Position numbers and translations under genes: made by a program | Part shown: one piece after another, positions 24,967 through 32,043 of the stretch | How the letters are laid out: each line of letters starts with the position of its first letter | How positions within the stretch are numbered: the stretch's first letter is position 1 | DNA from: Comamonadaceae bacterium CG12_big_fil_rev_8_21_14_0_65_59_15 | GTDB lineage: Bacteria > Pseudomonadota > Gammaproteobacteria > Burkholderiales > Burkholderiaceae_C | Direction of reading: 5' to 3' | Assembly (NCBI GenBank): GCA_002786915.1 | Contig: PCUV01000006.1 | Coordinates: forward strand, 1-45,380 | DNA: 45,380 bases | The notes under the pieces: generated by a model | Seen by the model: the letters and a program-made list of their open reading frames with translations, nothing else | What the model was told of the DNA's origin: nothing | Databases searched by the model: none

Positions 24967-26161
24967 CGGCGCGATCCTCCAATGCAGATTCAATCAGGTG
25001 GCGCTCGCGCTCAATTTCTTGCTGCAGTTGTTCTTCGGTCGGCAGGTTGTGCAGGTATTTGGCGGCAAAAATTTGCTTGCTCTCGTTCAAGATCGAGTAT
25101 TTGGCAATCGCCTCGCTTTTGTCAGAGCACAGCAGCAAGCCAATGGTGGGGTTGTCACCCGGCACCTTGAACTGGTCTTCAAACAAGCGCACATAGCCAT
25201 CCATTTGCCCGACATCAGCGTGGGTGAGCCTGCCCATTTTCAGATCAAGCAGCAAAAAACACTTCAAAACGTAGTTGTAGAACACCAGATCAACAAAATA
25301 GTCTTGATCGCCGAACCGAATGTGTTTTTGCCGAGCCACAAAAGAAAAGCCCTTGCCCAACTCCAGAAGAAAGGTTTGAAGGTTGTCGATGATGGCTTGC
25401 TCCAGCCGGCTTTCATGCAAGCTGGGCGAAGCGGGCAGGCCCAAAAACTCCAGCACCATGGGAGACTTCAGCACCTGCGATGGCTGCACCGCCTCGCCTG
25501 GCAGGCGTTCGCGCCCGGTGGGCAGCAGCCCCTTCTTTCCTTGATTGGCGACGATACGATCAAAATAAAAACTGTGAATCTGTCGCTCCAACTGAACTTT
25601 AGACCAACCGCAATCAATGGCTTCGCGCTCGTAAAAATCGCGCGCCTCCAGGCTATCTACCCGCATGAGTGCCCTGTAGTGCGACCAGGTGAGCTGTGGC
25701 GCAAAGCCTTGCAGAGATTTGGTACCCACTGGGTAGCTTTTTCTGTGCAGCGACAAATCTCCACCCATCGGGTGGAGATTTGTGGAAGGTGAAGATTGGC
25801 TACCCGTCGGGTAGCCAATTGGTGTGCACCGGTCTGGATAGGTTTGAAAAAACTGCCTGAAGCTTTTCAGGTTTGCCACTGAGAACCCTTGTCCATAGCG
25901 GTCTCTGAGTCGAATGGAGAGGTCGGCAACGATGCTTTTGCCATAAGCTGCCCTTTCCTCTCCACCCTGCACAGCTTGAACAATCTCGCGCCCAATCAGC
26001 CAGTAGGCCAGCACCATCTGCGTGTTGACGGCGCGCACGACATTGCCGCGCGCCTGGTCCAAGATGGCGGCCACCCGGCCAAACAGCGCATCGGGCTCGA
26101 CGGCAACCAGCTGCTGCTTTGATTTGGGAGCTGGTTTGGTTTTGGGGCTTGTTTTGCTCAC
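24959..26161 (-). CDS. DUF1016/YhcG-family PD-(D/E)XK nuclease-like protein
   Basis: 400 residues. It has a DUF1016 N-terminal helical domain (VVRAVNTQMVLAYWLIGREIVQ, about 38-60) and a C-terminal nuclease-like domain with DYFVDLVFYNY and LLDLKMGRLTHADVGQM (the D...xLK pattern) and the YVRLFE stretch. YhcG-like proteins are often hitch-hikers in R-M operons and their biochemical role is unsettled. The start is GTG overlapping the Fic stop (GTGA). Oddity: an insertion of about 45 residues between the two domains is encoded by consecutive perfect DNA hairpins (25753-25819) and repeats (Y/H)P-x-G three times. Confidence 0.87.
   Translation of the reverse strand: MSKTSPKTKPAPKSKQQLVAVEPDALFGRVAAILDQARGNVVRAVNTQMVLAYWLIGREIVQAVQGGEERAAYGKSIVADLSIRLRDRYGQGFSVANLKSFRQFFQTYPDRCTPIGYPTGSQSSPSTNLHPMGGDLSLHRKSYPVGTKSLQGFAPQLTWSHYRALMRVDSLEARDFYEREAIDCGWSKVQLERQIHSFYFDRIVANQGKKGLLPTGRERLPGEAVQPSQVLKSPMVLEFLGLPASPSLHESRLEQAIIDNLQTFLLELGKGFSFVARQKHIRFGDQDYFVDLVFYNYVLKCFLLLDLKMGRLTHADVGQMDGYVRLFEDQFKVPGDNPTIGLLLCSDKSEAIAKYSILNESKQIFAAKYLHNLPTEEQLQQEIERERHLIESALEDRADE
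25753..25819. repeat. tandem hairpins inside the DUF1016 gene
   Basis: A 14-bp perfect stem (ACAAATCTCCACCC, 25753-25766, with its inverse 25770-25783, loop ATC) is followed by an 11-bp perfect stem (ATTGGCTACCC, 25795-25805, with its inverse 25809-25819, loop GTC). A weaker relative, TACCC-ACT-GGGTA, lies about 25725-25737. All share a CCC-NNN-GGG apex. Confidence 0.85.
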
Positions 26162-27171
26162 AATGGCCTTTCGATGATGTTCCAGTGCCCGGCCTTGTCA
26201 GAGCCGACGCGCTGGATGCGGCCTTGCTCACGCAGGGCTTTCAGATGGCGTTCAATGGTGCGGGTTGTCTTACTGAGCAAACTGCCAATTTCCTTGGCCG
26301 ATAGCTTTGGTTCTTGCGCCAGAAGCGCCAGAATTTGATCCGTTACACCGACATTTACACCGACATTTACACCGACGTCGGCCACCGTCTGCACCGCTAC
26401 ATCAATGTACTTGTAGAGCGAATTGGCAATCGCATCAAGCATGAAGTCAATAAACGGTCGGCAATCTACTGTCGCGCCAGCATGGGAATCTTGCAGCGCT
26501 TTGTAATACAGCGTCTGGTTGTGGTGCACCAGCGTCTCCATCGGCATCCAGGCAAACAGCGGGTTCCATTGGGCAAGAATCAACGTTTGCCACAGCCGCC
26601 CGATGCGGCCGTTGCCGTCGCGAAACGGGTGGATGTGTTCCAGCCGGTAGTGCACGGCAGAACTTTTGATGAGCGGATGCGCTGCACTGGTTTTGCCCCA
26701 GTCCAGCAGTTGTGCCACCAGCGCAGGCACTTGCTTTGAGAGCGCACCGCGATGCAACAGCGTGCCATCGCTGCCCACCACAGCCACGCCGCTGGTGCGG
26801 AACTGGCCCGATTCGCCGATCAGCGACTCGGTCAGGTGCGCGTGCGCACGCAGCAAGTCGTCCACCGACCACGGGGCGTAGCTGGGCAACTCGTTGTAGG
26901 CGTGCCAGGCGTTTTGCACCTCCTGAATATCCTTGGGCGGCCCCCACACCGGCTTGCCATTGATGACATCGGTCACCTGGCTCAAGGTGAGCTGGTTGCC
27001 CTCGATGGCTGTGGAGGCGTGTACCGACAGAATGCGGTTGAGTTTGCGCAGGTGCAGCACGTCGCCCGACTGCTCTTCGCTGATCTTGACGCGCTCGAGC
27101 AAGGCGTGAATGGCACCGATTTTTTCATGCCAACTGGGGGCTTCGGTGAAGAACTTTTCAAGCGGGGTCAC
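26158..27171 (-). CDS. Fic-domain protein with C-terminal winged helix
   Basis: 337 residues. The Fic active-site motif HPFRDGNGRIGR is complete (181-192), so AMP- or NMP-transferase activity is expected. The N-terminal inhibitory motif STAIEGN (53-59) fits [S/T]xxxE[G/N], i.e. a class II, self-inhibited Fic protein. A VGVNVGVNVGV linker (three 12-nt DNA repeats) leads to a winged-helix domain (LLSKTTRTIERHLKALREQG). GTG start at 27171, overlapping the stop of a 19-codon ORF. Its stop overlaps the DUF1016 start. Fic genes are frequent passengers in R-M operons; its target here is unknown. Confidence 0.9.
   Translation of the reverse strand: MTPLEKFFTEAPSWHEKIGAIHALLERVKISEEQSGDVLHLRKLNRILSVHASTAIEGNQLTLSQVTDVINGKPVWGPPKDIQEVQNAWHAYNELPSYAPWSVDDLLRAHAHLTESLIGESGQFRTSGVAVVGSDGTLLHRGALSKQVPALVAQLLDWGKTSAAHPLIKSSAVHYRLEHIHPFRDGNGRIGRLWQTLILAQWNPLFAWMPMETLVHHNQTLYYKALQDSHAGATVDCRPFIDFMLDAIANSLYKYIDVAVQTVADVGVNVGVNVGVTDQILALLAQEPKLSAKEIGSLLSKTTRTIERHLKALREQGRIQRVGSDKAGHWNIIERPL
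26342..26377. repeat. 12-nt tandem repeat in the fic linker
   Basis: Three consecutive near-identical 12-nt units (TTACACCGACAT-type), in frame, encoding VGVN on the minus strand. Unit gain or loss would lengthen or shorten the linker between the Fic and winged-helix domains without a frameshift. Confidence 0.8.
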
Positions 27172-27227
27172 GGGGTGCTCCGGGGTGGCTTGCGCTTAAC
27201 GGCGTGTTCTTTGTTGGGCTTATTCAT
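27168..27227 (-). CDS. 19-codon bridging ORF between the Eco57I-type methylase-like gene and fic
   Basis: ATG at 27227 overlaps the upstream stop as ATGAATAA, and its TGA overlaps the fic GTG start. The peptide begins MNKP, exactly like the helicase (MNKPS), and continues with a basic, proline-rich stretch. It looks like a leftover start of an ancestral helicase gene, left when the fic-DUF1016 cassette arrived. It may serve to hand ribosomes on to fic. Whether the peptide itself matters is doubtful. Confidence 0.45.
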   Translation of the reverse strand: MNKPNKEHAVKRKPPRSTP

Positions 27228-28872
27228 CGTCGGTTTCATCCACGGTGACATCGCCCAACAGGTCACTGGTGAGTTCCATCGGACGCACGACCTTTTCGAT
27301 GAACTCGATCTCAGCCGCAGAAATGCCGTATTTGGCATACAAGTCCTCATCCGTCCAGCGTTTCGTCCAGTCTTGCGTGGGCACAAAGGTATAGACCTTG
27401 CGCGTGGTGTCTTGCGACGGCTTGTGCAGCAAGATCAGCAGCCGCGTCAGACGGCAGGTGAGGTAAGACAAGGCGCTTTCCGCCTCAGACTGGGTGTCAA
27501 ACGGGCCAATGCACAAATAGGTTTCAGAGCAGATGCTGCCCGGCTCGCCGATAAACGGCGTGCTGAGGATGCGGTGCGGATAGGTGTCGCGGTTGCCGGT
27601 GCCCGGTGCGGCGCGGCCCACATAAATCTTCCACTTGTCGATGAGTTCGATGCCGACAGTTATCAAATCTTTGGCAACGTAACCAGTACCGCCGTTCTGA
27701 TAGATAAGGACATCACCTACGCGCTTGGTCTTCTTGCCCTTGAAAGTTGTTTCAAGTGCGAAGGGCTTTCGGGCGCTGACCAACCGCTCAAATCGCTGAC
27801 TTTGCGGCAGCAAGATGGACTCAGACTGGCCGGTTTCGACGGCAACGACTTTCTTGAGAATTGACAACCCTTCGTTGAAACGAATGAAGACATCCGCGCC
27901 GTTTTCCAGCAGTTTGCGACTGGCGGTGGAGACGGGCCAGTCCTTGAAATGCGTACTCACTTCGCAAAGCCCAGGCTGATCACGGTTCCACAAAAAATAA
28001 CAGACACCACCCTTGAGCCCCACGCCGGGGAACACGTCGGCGGCACTCAGGTAGTCGGCAATCGAGCGCAGTCGGTCGTCGGCGAGCATCGCCTCGCGAA
28101 ACTCATCCAGCCCCTTGCCACCGGCAAACCAGCGCGCCGGAATCACCATCGACAAGTAGCGCGGCTCCAGCGCCTTAGCTTGTTCTACAAACAACTGATA
28201 AATCGGCGCAGCACTTTTGCCAAAACCGCCGTCATCCAACTGATACGGCGGATTCCCAATAATGACATCGAACTGCATAGCATCTCCAAATAACTCGGTT
28301 AGCCGAGTCTTGATATGGTCAGTGTGAATAAAGGCATAGGCGTGGGTTTCCAGCGCTTCGCCACGGTCCAGCGCGGCCTGGCTGGCCCCGCAAAACGTGC
28401 ATTTGCCGCCCGCCCAGGTGTGCTCGGTGCGCTCAAACCAGATGTGGCCGGCCTCGTTGTCAAAGCCTTGCACCACCGAATGCATGCCGTTGGCGTGTTT
28501 GGAGCAATACACGCTGCGCCGCGCCAGCAAGCTGGTCAAGCGCGTGATGCCAATGCCAAACACTTGCTGGGTCAGGATATGGTTCACGCGCGTTTGCAGG
28601 TCGGGTATTTGCTGCGCCAGGCCCAGCGTCAGGCGGCTGGTGATTTCACGCAAAAAAACGCCAGACTTGGTGAACGGGTCCAGAAACCGCACCGTGCTGT
28701 CAGCCCACAGATTGACCCCGCCGTGGTCGGCAGCCCAAGCCTCGGCCAGCATGTCCAACATGCGCCCGGCCAGCTCGGGCGGGGTAAACACCTCGTCGTT
28801 GGACAGGTTGGCAATGCAGGTCAGCACATCGGGGTTACGCCCGCGCAGGGTGAAGGAAACTTGTTCGTTCAT
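27220..28872 (-). CDS. Eco57I-type DNA methylase-like subunit (NPPY-bearing)
   Basis: 550 residues. [15 protein letters not shown] (63-77) stands where the SAM-binding motif I (FxGxG) should be, but the glycine-rich core is degenerate. IIGNPPYQL (205-213) is an intact adenine-N6 catalytic motif IV. Between them C123/H126 (YCSKH) and C158/C161 (KCTFC) suggest an inserted zinc ribbon. A target-recognition-like C-terminal half follows ([28 protein letters not shown]). Start 28872 lies 11 bases after the ORF6N stop. Together with the small motif-I subunit encoded upstream it probably forms the modification and specificity part of the system. Confidence 0.88.
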   Translation of the reverse strand: MNEQVSFTLRGRNPDVLTCIANLSNDEVFTPPELAGRMLDMLAEAWAADHGGVNLWADSTVRFLDPFTKSGVFLREITSRLTLGLAQQIPDLQTRVNHILTQQVFGIGITRLTSLLARRSVYCSKHANGMHSVVQGFDNEAGHIWFERTEHTWAGGKCTFCGASQAALDRGEALETHAYAFIHTDHIKTRLTELFGDAMQFDVIIGNPPYQLDDGGFGKSAAPIYQLFVEQAKALEPRYLSMVIPARWFAGGKGLDEFREAMLADDRLRSIADYLSAADVFPGVGLKGGVCYFLWNRDQPGLCEVSTHFKDWPVSTASRKLLENGADVFIRFNEGLSILKKVVAVETGQSESILLPQSQRFERLVSARKPFALETTFKGKKTKRVGDVLIYQNGGTGYVAKDLITVGIELIDKWKIYVGRAAPGTGNRDTYPHRILSTPFIGEPGSICSETYLCIGPFDTQSEAESALSYLTCRLTRLLILLHKPSQDTTRKVYTFVPTQDWTKRWTDEDLYAKYGISAAEIEFIEKVVRPMELTSDLLGDVTVDETDDE

Positions 28873-28883
28873 GACGTTACGGG

Positions 28884-29432
28884 TTACAGAAAACCGATGG
28901 GTCGTTTGGCTTTGCGTGTTTTGTCTTCGGTGATGAGTTGCTTGATGGCTTCAAACACCTGGGAGAACTGTTCGTCATAGCGGGTTTCCATCGCTTCAAT
29001 GCGCAGCCTCAGGTCGCGGTTGGAGTCCATCAGGCGGCGCAATTGCACAAAGGTGCGCATGATGGCAATGTTGACCTCAACCGCGCGCTGCGAGCGCAAC
29101 ACGCTGGAGAGCATGGCCACGCCTTGTTCGGTGAAGGCGTAAGGAATGGCAGAGAGTTTGCGACGCGATGCGGTCACAGTTTGTGACTTCATGGGGCTGT
29201 TTCCAGGGTATGAGGTCACAATTTGTGACCTCATACCCTCCCACTCTTCTGGCGTGAGCTGGAACATGAAGTCTGCGGGAAACCGGTCCAGGTTGCGCTT
29301 GACAGCTTGATTCAGCACTTTGGTTGCCACGCCATACAGGTCGGCAAGATCAGAATCCAATAAGACCTTCTCGCCACGAACCATAAAAACGAGCTTTGCC
29401 AGATTCTCTGGTTTGGGGATGATTTGATTCAT
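28884..29432 (-). CDS. ORF6N-domain protein
   Basis: 182 residues. The ORF6N DNA-binding domain covers about 10-115: [20 protein letters not shown] and the diagnostic [18 protein letters not shown]. It is followed by a helical tail. ORF6N/KilA-N-type proteins are phage-derived and are common passengers in restriction loci. It lies 8 bases after the first methylase-like gene and 11 before the second. Oddity: MRSQIVTS and MKSQTVTA repeat within 16 residues, and the DNA for the first is the centre of a 35-nt perfect palindrome. Confidence 0.87.
   Translation of the reverse strand: MNQIIPKPENLAKLVFMVRGEKVLLDSDLADLYGVATKVLNQAVKRNLDRFPADFMFQLTPEEWEGMRSQIVTSYPGNSPMKSQTVTASRRKLSAIPYAFTEQGVAMLSSVLRSQRAVEVNIAIMRTFVQLRRLMDSNRDLRLRIEAMETRYDEQFSQVFEAIKQLITEDKTRKAKRPIGFL
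29205..29239. repeat. 35-nt perfect palindrome inside the ORF6N gene
   Basis: AGGGTATGAGGTCACAA (29205-29221), a central T (29222), then the exact inverse complement (29223-29239). The core is GTCACA-N3-TGTGAC. A second GTCACA-N3-TGTGAC occurs at 29173-29187, about 42 bases away centre to centre. Both are within coding sequence. Confidence 0.95.
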
Positions 29433-29440
29433 GATCTCGA

Positions 29441-30067
29441 TTATTGAGCCGCCAGCTCACGCACCGTCATGGGCGGGTGGGTTTGGATGGGGGTGAAGAT
29501 GTCGTGCTTGCCCTGATCCGCCCACAGTGAGCCTTCTTCGCTGAATTTGGACGCGCCGGTGAGCACGTCAAAGCGAAAGTCGCGCCGCTGGAATTTGCCT
29601 TTGCCCAGGTAGCCCCATTCGGCAAAGCTGATGGGAGAGCCGCCTTGCGTGCGCATGGTCAGCGCGTCGCCGTGCACCAGATTGACCGACAGCACGTGCG
29701 TTGCGGCCAGGTACAGGTCGTCCGTTTCACTCAGGTGCAGGTACTCGGCAAAAATGTCCAGCACGTTGGCGCGGCATTCGGCGATGTTGTCGGCCAGCAG
29801 TTCGATGCCGTAGATGCACATCAGCCCCAGCAGCGCGTAGTGCTGGCGCTCAAAGTCAGAGGGGCTGTATTTGAGTTCCACCGCCGCCAGCTTGCGCTTG
29901 AGAATTTGCACGATGAAGTTGCCGCTGCCACAAGCGGGCTCTAAAAAGCGGGCATCAATGCGCTCGGTCTCGGGTTTGACCAAGTCCAGCATGGCCTGCA
30001 CCATCCACGCTGGGGTGAAGACCTCGCCGTGGTCGGCCACGCGTTGTTTGGATTTGACAAGGTTCAT
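29441..30067 (-). CDS. small N6-adenine DNA methylase-like subunit (SAM motif I, no NPPY)
   Basis: 208 residues. GEVFTPAWMVQAMLDLV (motif X-like) is followed by FLEPACGSGNF (41-51), a textbook SAM-binding motif I, and by GIELLADNIAECRANVLDIF and LVHGDAL. The place where (D/N)PPY is expected instead holds PISFAEWGYLGKGKFQRRDF. It ends soon after, with no target-recognition domain. I recall similar proteins of about this length directly preceding the Eco57I-like subunit, so this is probably full length rather than truncated. First gene of the operon. ATG at 30067 begins the conserved MNLVKSKQRVADHGE. Confidence 0.85.
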   Translation of the reverse strand: MNLVKSKQRVADHGEVFTPAWMVQAMLDLVKPETERIDARFLEPACGSGNFIVQILKRKLAAVELKYSPSDFERQHYALLGLMCIYGIELLADNIAECRANVLDIFAEYLHLSETDDLYLAATHVLSVNLVHGDALTMRTQGGSPISFAEWGYLGKGKFQRRDFRFDVLTGASKFSEEGSLWADQGKHDIFTPIQTHPPMTVRELAAQ

Positions 30068-30092
30068 GGCATGGCAACGGGTAAGAAGGCAA

Positions 30093-30121
30093 TTGGGGGC
30101 AACCAAGCACCCCATTGTCAA
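30093..30121 (-). promoter_or_regulatory. possible promoter of the defence operon
   Basis: A perfect TTGACA on the minus strand (30121-30116) in the only non-coding gap upstream of the first gene. At 17-base spacing the -10 position reads CCCAAT, a poor match, so only the -35 is convincing. Confidence 0.25.
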
Positions 30122-30175
30122 CCACCCTAGTCGTTGTGGAGGGAACCACAGCAACCGATGACATTGGTCTTGCAG

Positions 30176-31306
30176 CTACGCCAACGCCCTTTGAATGATG
30201 ATCTTCTGTACGTCGCTGGTGCCCTCATAAATCTGGCACACGCGCACGTCGCGGTAGATGCGCTCCACCGGGAAATCGCCCACCACGCCGTAGCCGCCCA
30301 GCGTCTGGATGGCGGCGCTGCACACGCGCTCGGCCATCTCGCTGGCAAACAGCTTGGCCATGGCGGCTTCTTTCAGACAGGGCCGGTCCGCGTCGCGCAA
30401 GCTGGCGGCGTGCCAGATCAGTTGCCGCGCCGCTTCCAGTTGTGTGGCGCACTCCGCCAGCCGGAAACCCACCGCCTGGTGGTTGAAGATGGCCGTGCCA
30501 AAACTGGTGCGTTCCTTGGCGTATTGCACGGCAAACTCGAACGCGCTGCGCGCCATGCCCACGCTTTGCGCGGCGATGCCGATGCGCCCGCCTTCCAGCC
30601 CGCCCAGCGCGATGCCGTAGCCTTGGCCCTCGGTGCCGATCAGGTTGTCGGCCGGGATGCGGCAGTTGTCAAAGTTGATCTGCGCGGTATCGCTGGAATG
30701 TTGGCCGAGTTTGTCTTCCAGCCGCGCCACGGTATAGCCGGGTGTGGACGTGGGCACGATGAACGCGCTCATGCCCTTTTTGCCTGCGCCCTTGTCGGTG
30801 ACGGCAACCACAATGGCCACGTCGCCATTCTTGCCGCTGGTGATGAACTGCTTGACGCCGTTGATCACATAAGCGTCGCCGTCTTTGACTGCCGTGGTGC
30901 GTAAACCAGACGCATCACTGCCCACGTGCGGCTCGGTCAGGCAAAACGCCCCCAGCAGTTGCCCCTGCGCCAGGGGTGTGAGCCATCGCTTTTGCTGCGC
31001 AGCGTTGCCAAACTTCATCAGGATGGCGTTCACCGGGCAGTTGGTGACGCTGATGACGGTGCTGGTGCCACCGTCACCGGCGGCAATTTCTTCCAGCACC
31101 AGCGCCAGCGTCAGGTAGTCCAACCCGGCCCCACCCAGCGCCTCGGGCACACAGATGCCATACGCACCCAGCGCGGCCAGACCTTTGTGCACCTCTTTGG
31201 GGAAAGTGTGCTCTTTGTCCCACCGCGCAGCGTTGGGCCAGAGCTCGGTTTGGGCAAAGTCGCGCACCGCGTCGCGGATCATTTCCTGGTCTTGGGTCAG
31301 CAGCAT
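30176..31306 (-). CDS. acyl-CoA dehydrogenase
   Basis: FAD enzyme introducing the alpha-beta double bond in acyl-CoA. 376 residues, the usual length. It shows AFCLTEPHVGSDA (FAD and substrate contact), RIGIAAQSVGMA, QTLGGYGVVGDFPVER and the catalytic E361 in QIYEGTSDVQ. The Glu position and overall pattern fit the short-chain (butyryl-CoA) or branched-chain subfamily. It is on the same strand as the thiolase (33318-34511) but separated from it by the Eco29kI-like R-M genes, which suggests insertion of the latter into a catabolic cluster. Confidence 0.93.
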   Translation of the reverse strand: MLLTQDQEMIRDAVRDFAQTELWPNAARWDKEHTFPKEVHKGLAALGAYGICVPEALGGAGLDYLTLALVLEEIAAGDGGTSTVISVTNCPVNAILMKFGNAAQQKRWLTPLAQGQLLGAFCLTEPHVGSDASGLRTTAVKDGDAYVINGVKQFITSGKNGDVAIVVAVTDKGAGKKGMSAFIVPTSTPGYTVARLEDKLGQHSSDTAQINFDNCRIPADNLIGTEGQGYGIALGGLEGGRIGIAAQSVGMARSAFEFAVQYAKERTSFGTAIFNHQAVGFRLAECATQLEAARQLIWHAASLRDADRPCLKEAAMAKLFASEMAERVCSAAIQTLGGYGVVGDFPVERIYRDVRVCQIYEGTSDVQKIIIQRALA

Positions 31307-31338
31307 GAGGCATCCTCAATTCATGTGGTGGTATGGAT

Positions 31339-32043
31339 TTATTCGTCTGCGTCCGAGCTAAATCGGCTAACTTTGTACTCAGCTTCTGCTTCTCGCACTA
31401 CATAACGCGACTGCATCAAAGTAGGTGACTGCGCCAGCCAAGCCTGAACCTCAACCGCGATTTGCTCAGCTGTTTCATTACGAGGTTGGCATTTGGTCGC
31501 CCAAGCACGTCCAGGATGGAGCACGTCCCACTTGGGCACTAACCCGTTGTAGCGACCTTTTCCCGGGTCGTGATTCCCAAAACCGTCAACCAACAAATTC
31601 CATAATGGAGAGAATCGGGCGATCATCAACGATTCGCCCAACGGAATCCAAATGTCATCAACAACCAAATAACGGCAAGAAAAATCCTGAATAGACAACC
31701 CAGTAGAGCGGATGGACTCAGCATGTTCAGTCAAGCGCTTGAATAGTGCCTTAGTAGACCTTTGTACCATGGTCGTCTTGATCATCGGTGAGAGCCCTTT
31801 TCGCCCACCCTCCGGGATAGCCTTGCCAACGTAGATGGGAACCTTCGAACCTTGTGTCTTGTTGATCGCCGCAAGCTTCACGTAGGCATCAAAACCACCT
31901 TGGTAATACAAAGCGTAAATACCCGCACCAGCGAAAGGCTGCAACTCCTCCAATGAGTGCTCATCTTGAGCCAGCAGCGCTTCGGCAACGCTGATACCCA
32001 GGTTAACTTTTTCTAGCGGGTTGTAGGGACCTGATTTGCTCAT
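31339..32043 (-). CDS. Eco29kI-family type II restriction endonuclease (GIY-YIG fold)
   Basis: 234 residues. GIYALYY (41-47) and PIYVGKA (69-75) are the GIY and YIG strands. R103 and H107 (FKRLTEHAE), E137 (PLGESL) and N149 (LWNLL) keep the spacing of the Eco29kI catalytic set (Tyr, Arg, His, Glu, Asn) as I remember it. Eco29kI cuts CCGCGG, so the same or a related site is predicted. The ATG at 32043 overlaps the methyltransferase stop as ATGA. It is transcribed after the methyltransferase, an order that lets host DNA be protected first. Confidence 0.92.
   Translation of the reverse strand: MSKSGPYNPLEKVNLGISVAEALLAQDEHSLEELQPFAGAGIYALYYQGGFDAYVKLAAINKTQGSKVPIYVGKAIPEGGRKGLSPMIKTTMVQRSTKALFKRLTEHAESIRSTGLSIQDFSCRYLVVDDIWIPLGESLMIARFSPLWNLLVDGFGNHDPGKGRYNGLVPKWDVLHPGRAWATKCQPRNETAEQIAVEVQAWLAQSPTLMQSRYVVREAEAEYKVSRFSSDADE

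Noticed and set aside
22426..30067. BREX, DISARM, type I R-M or type III R-M classification
   Set aside because: No PglZ/BrxC, no DISARM PLD or DUF1998 gene, no HsdS or HsdR, and no Mod/Res pair could be recognised.
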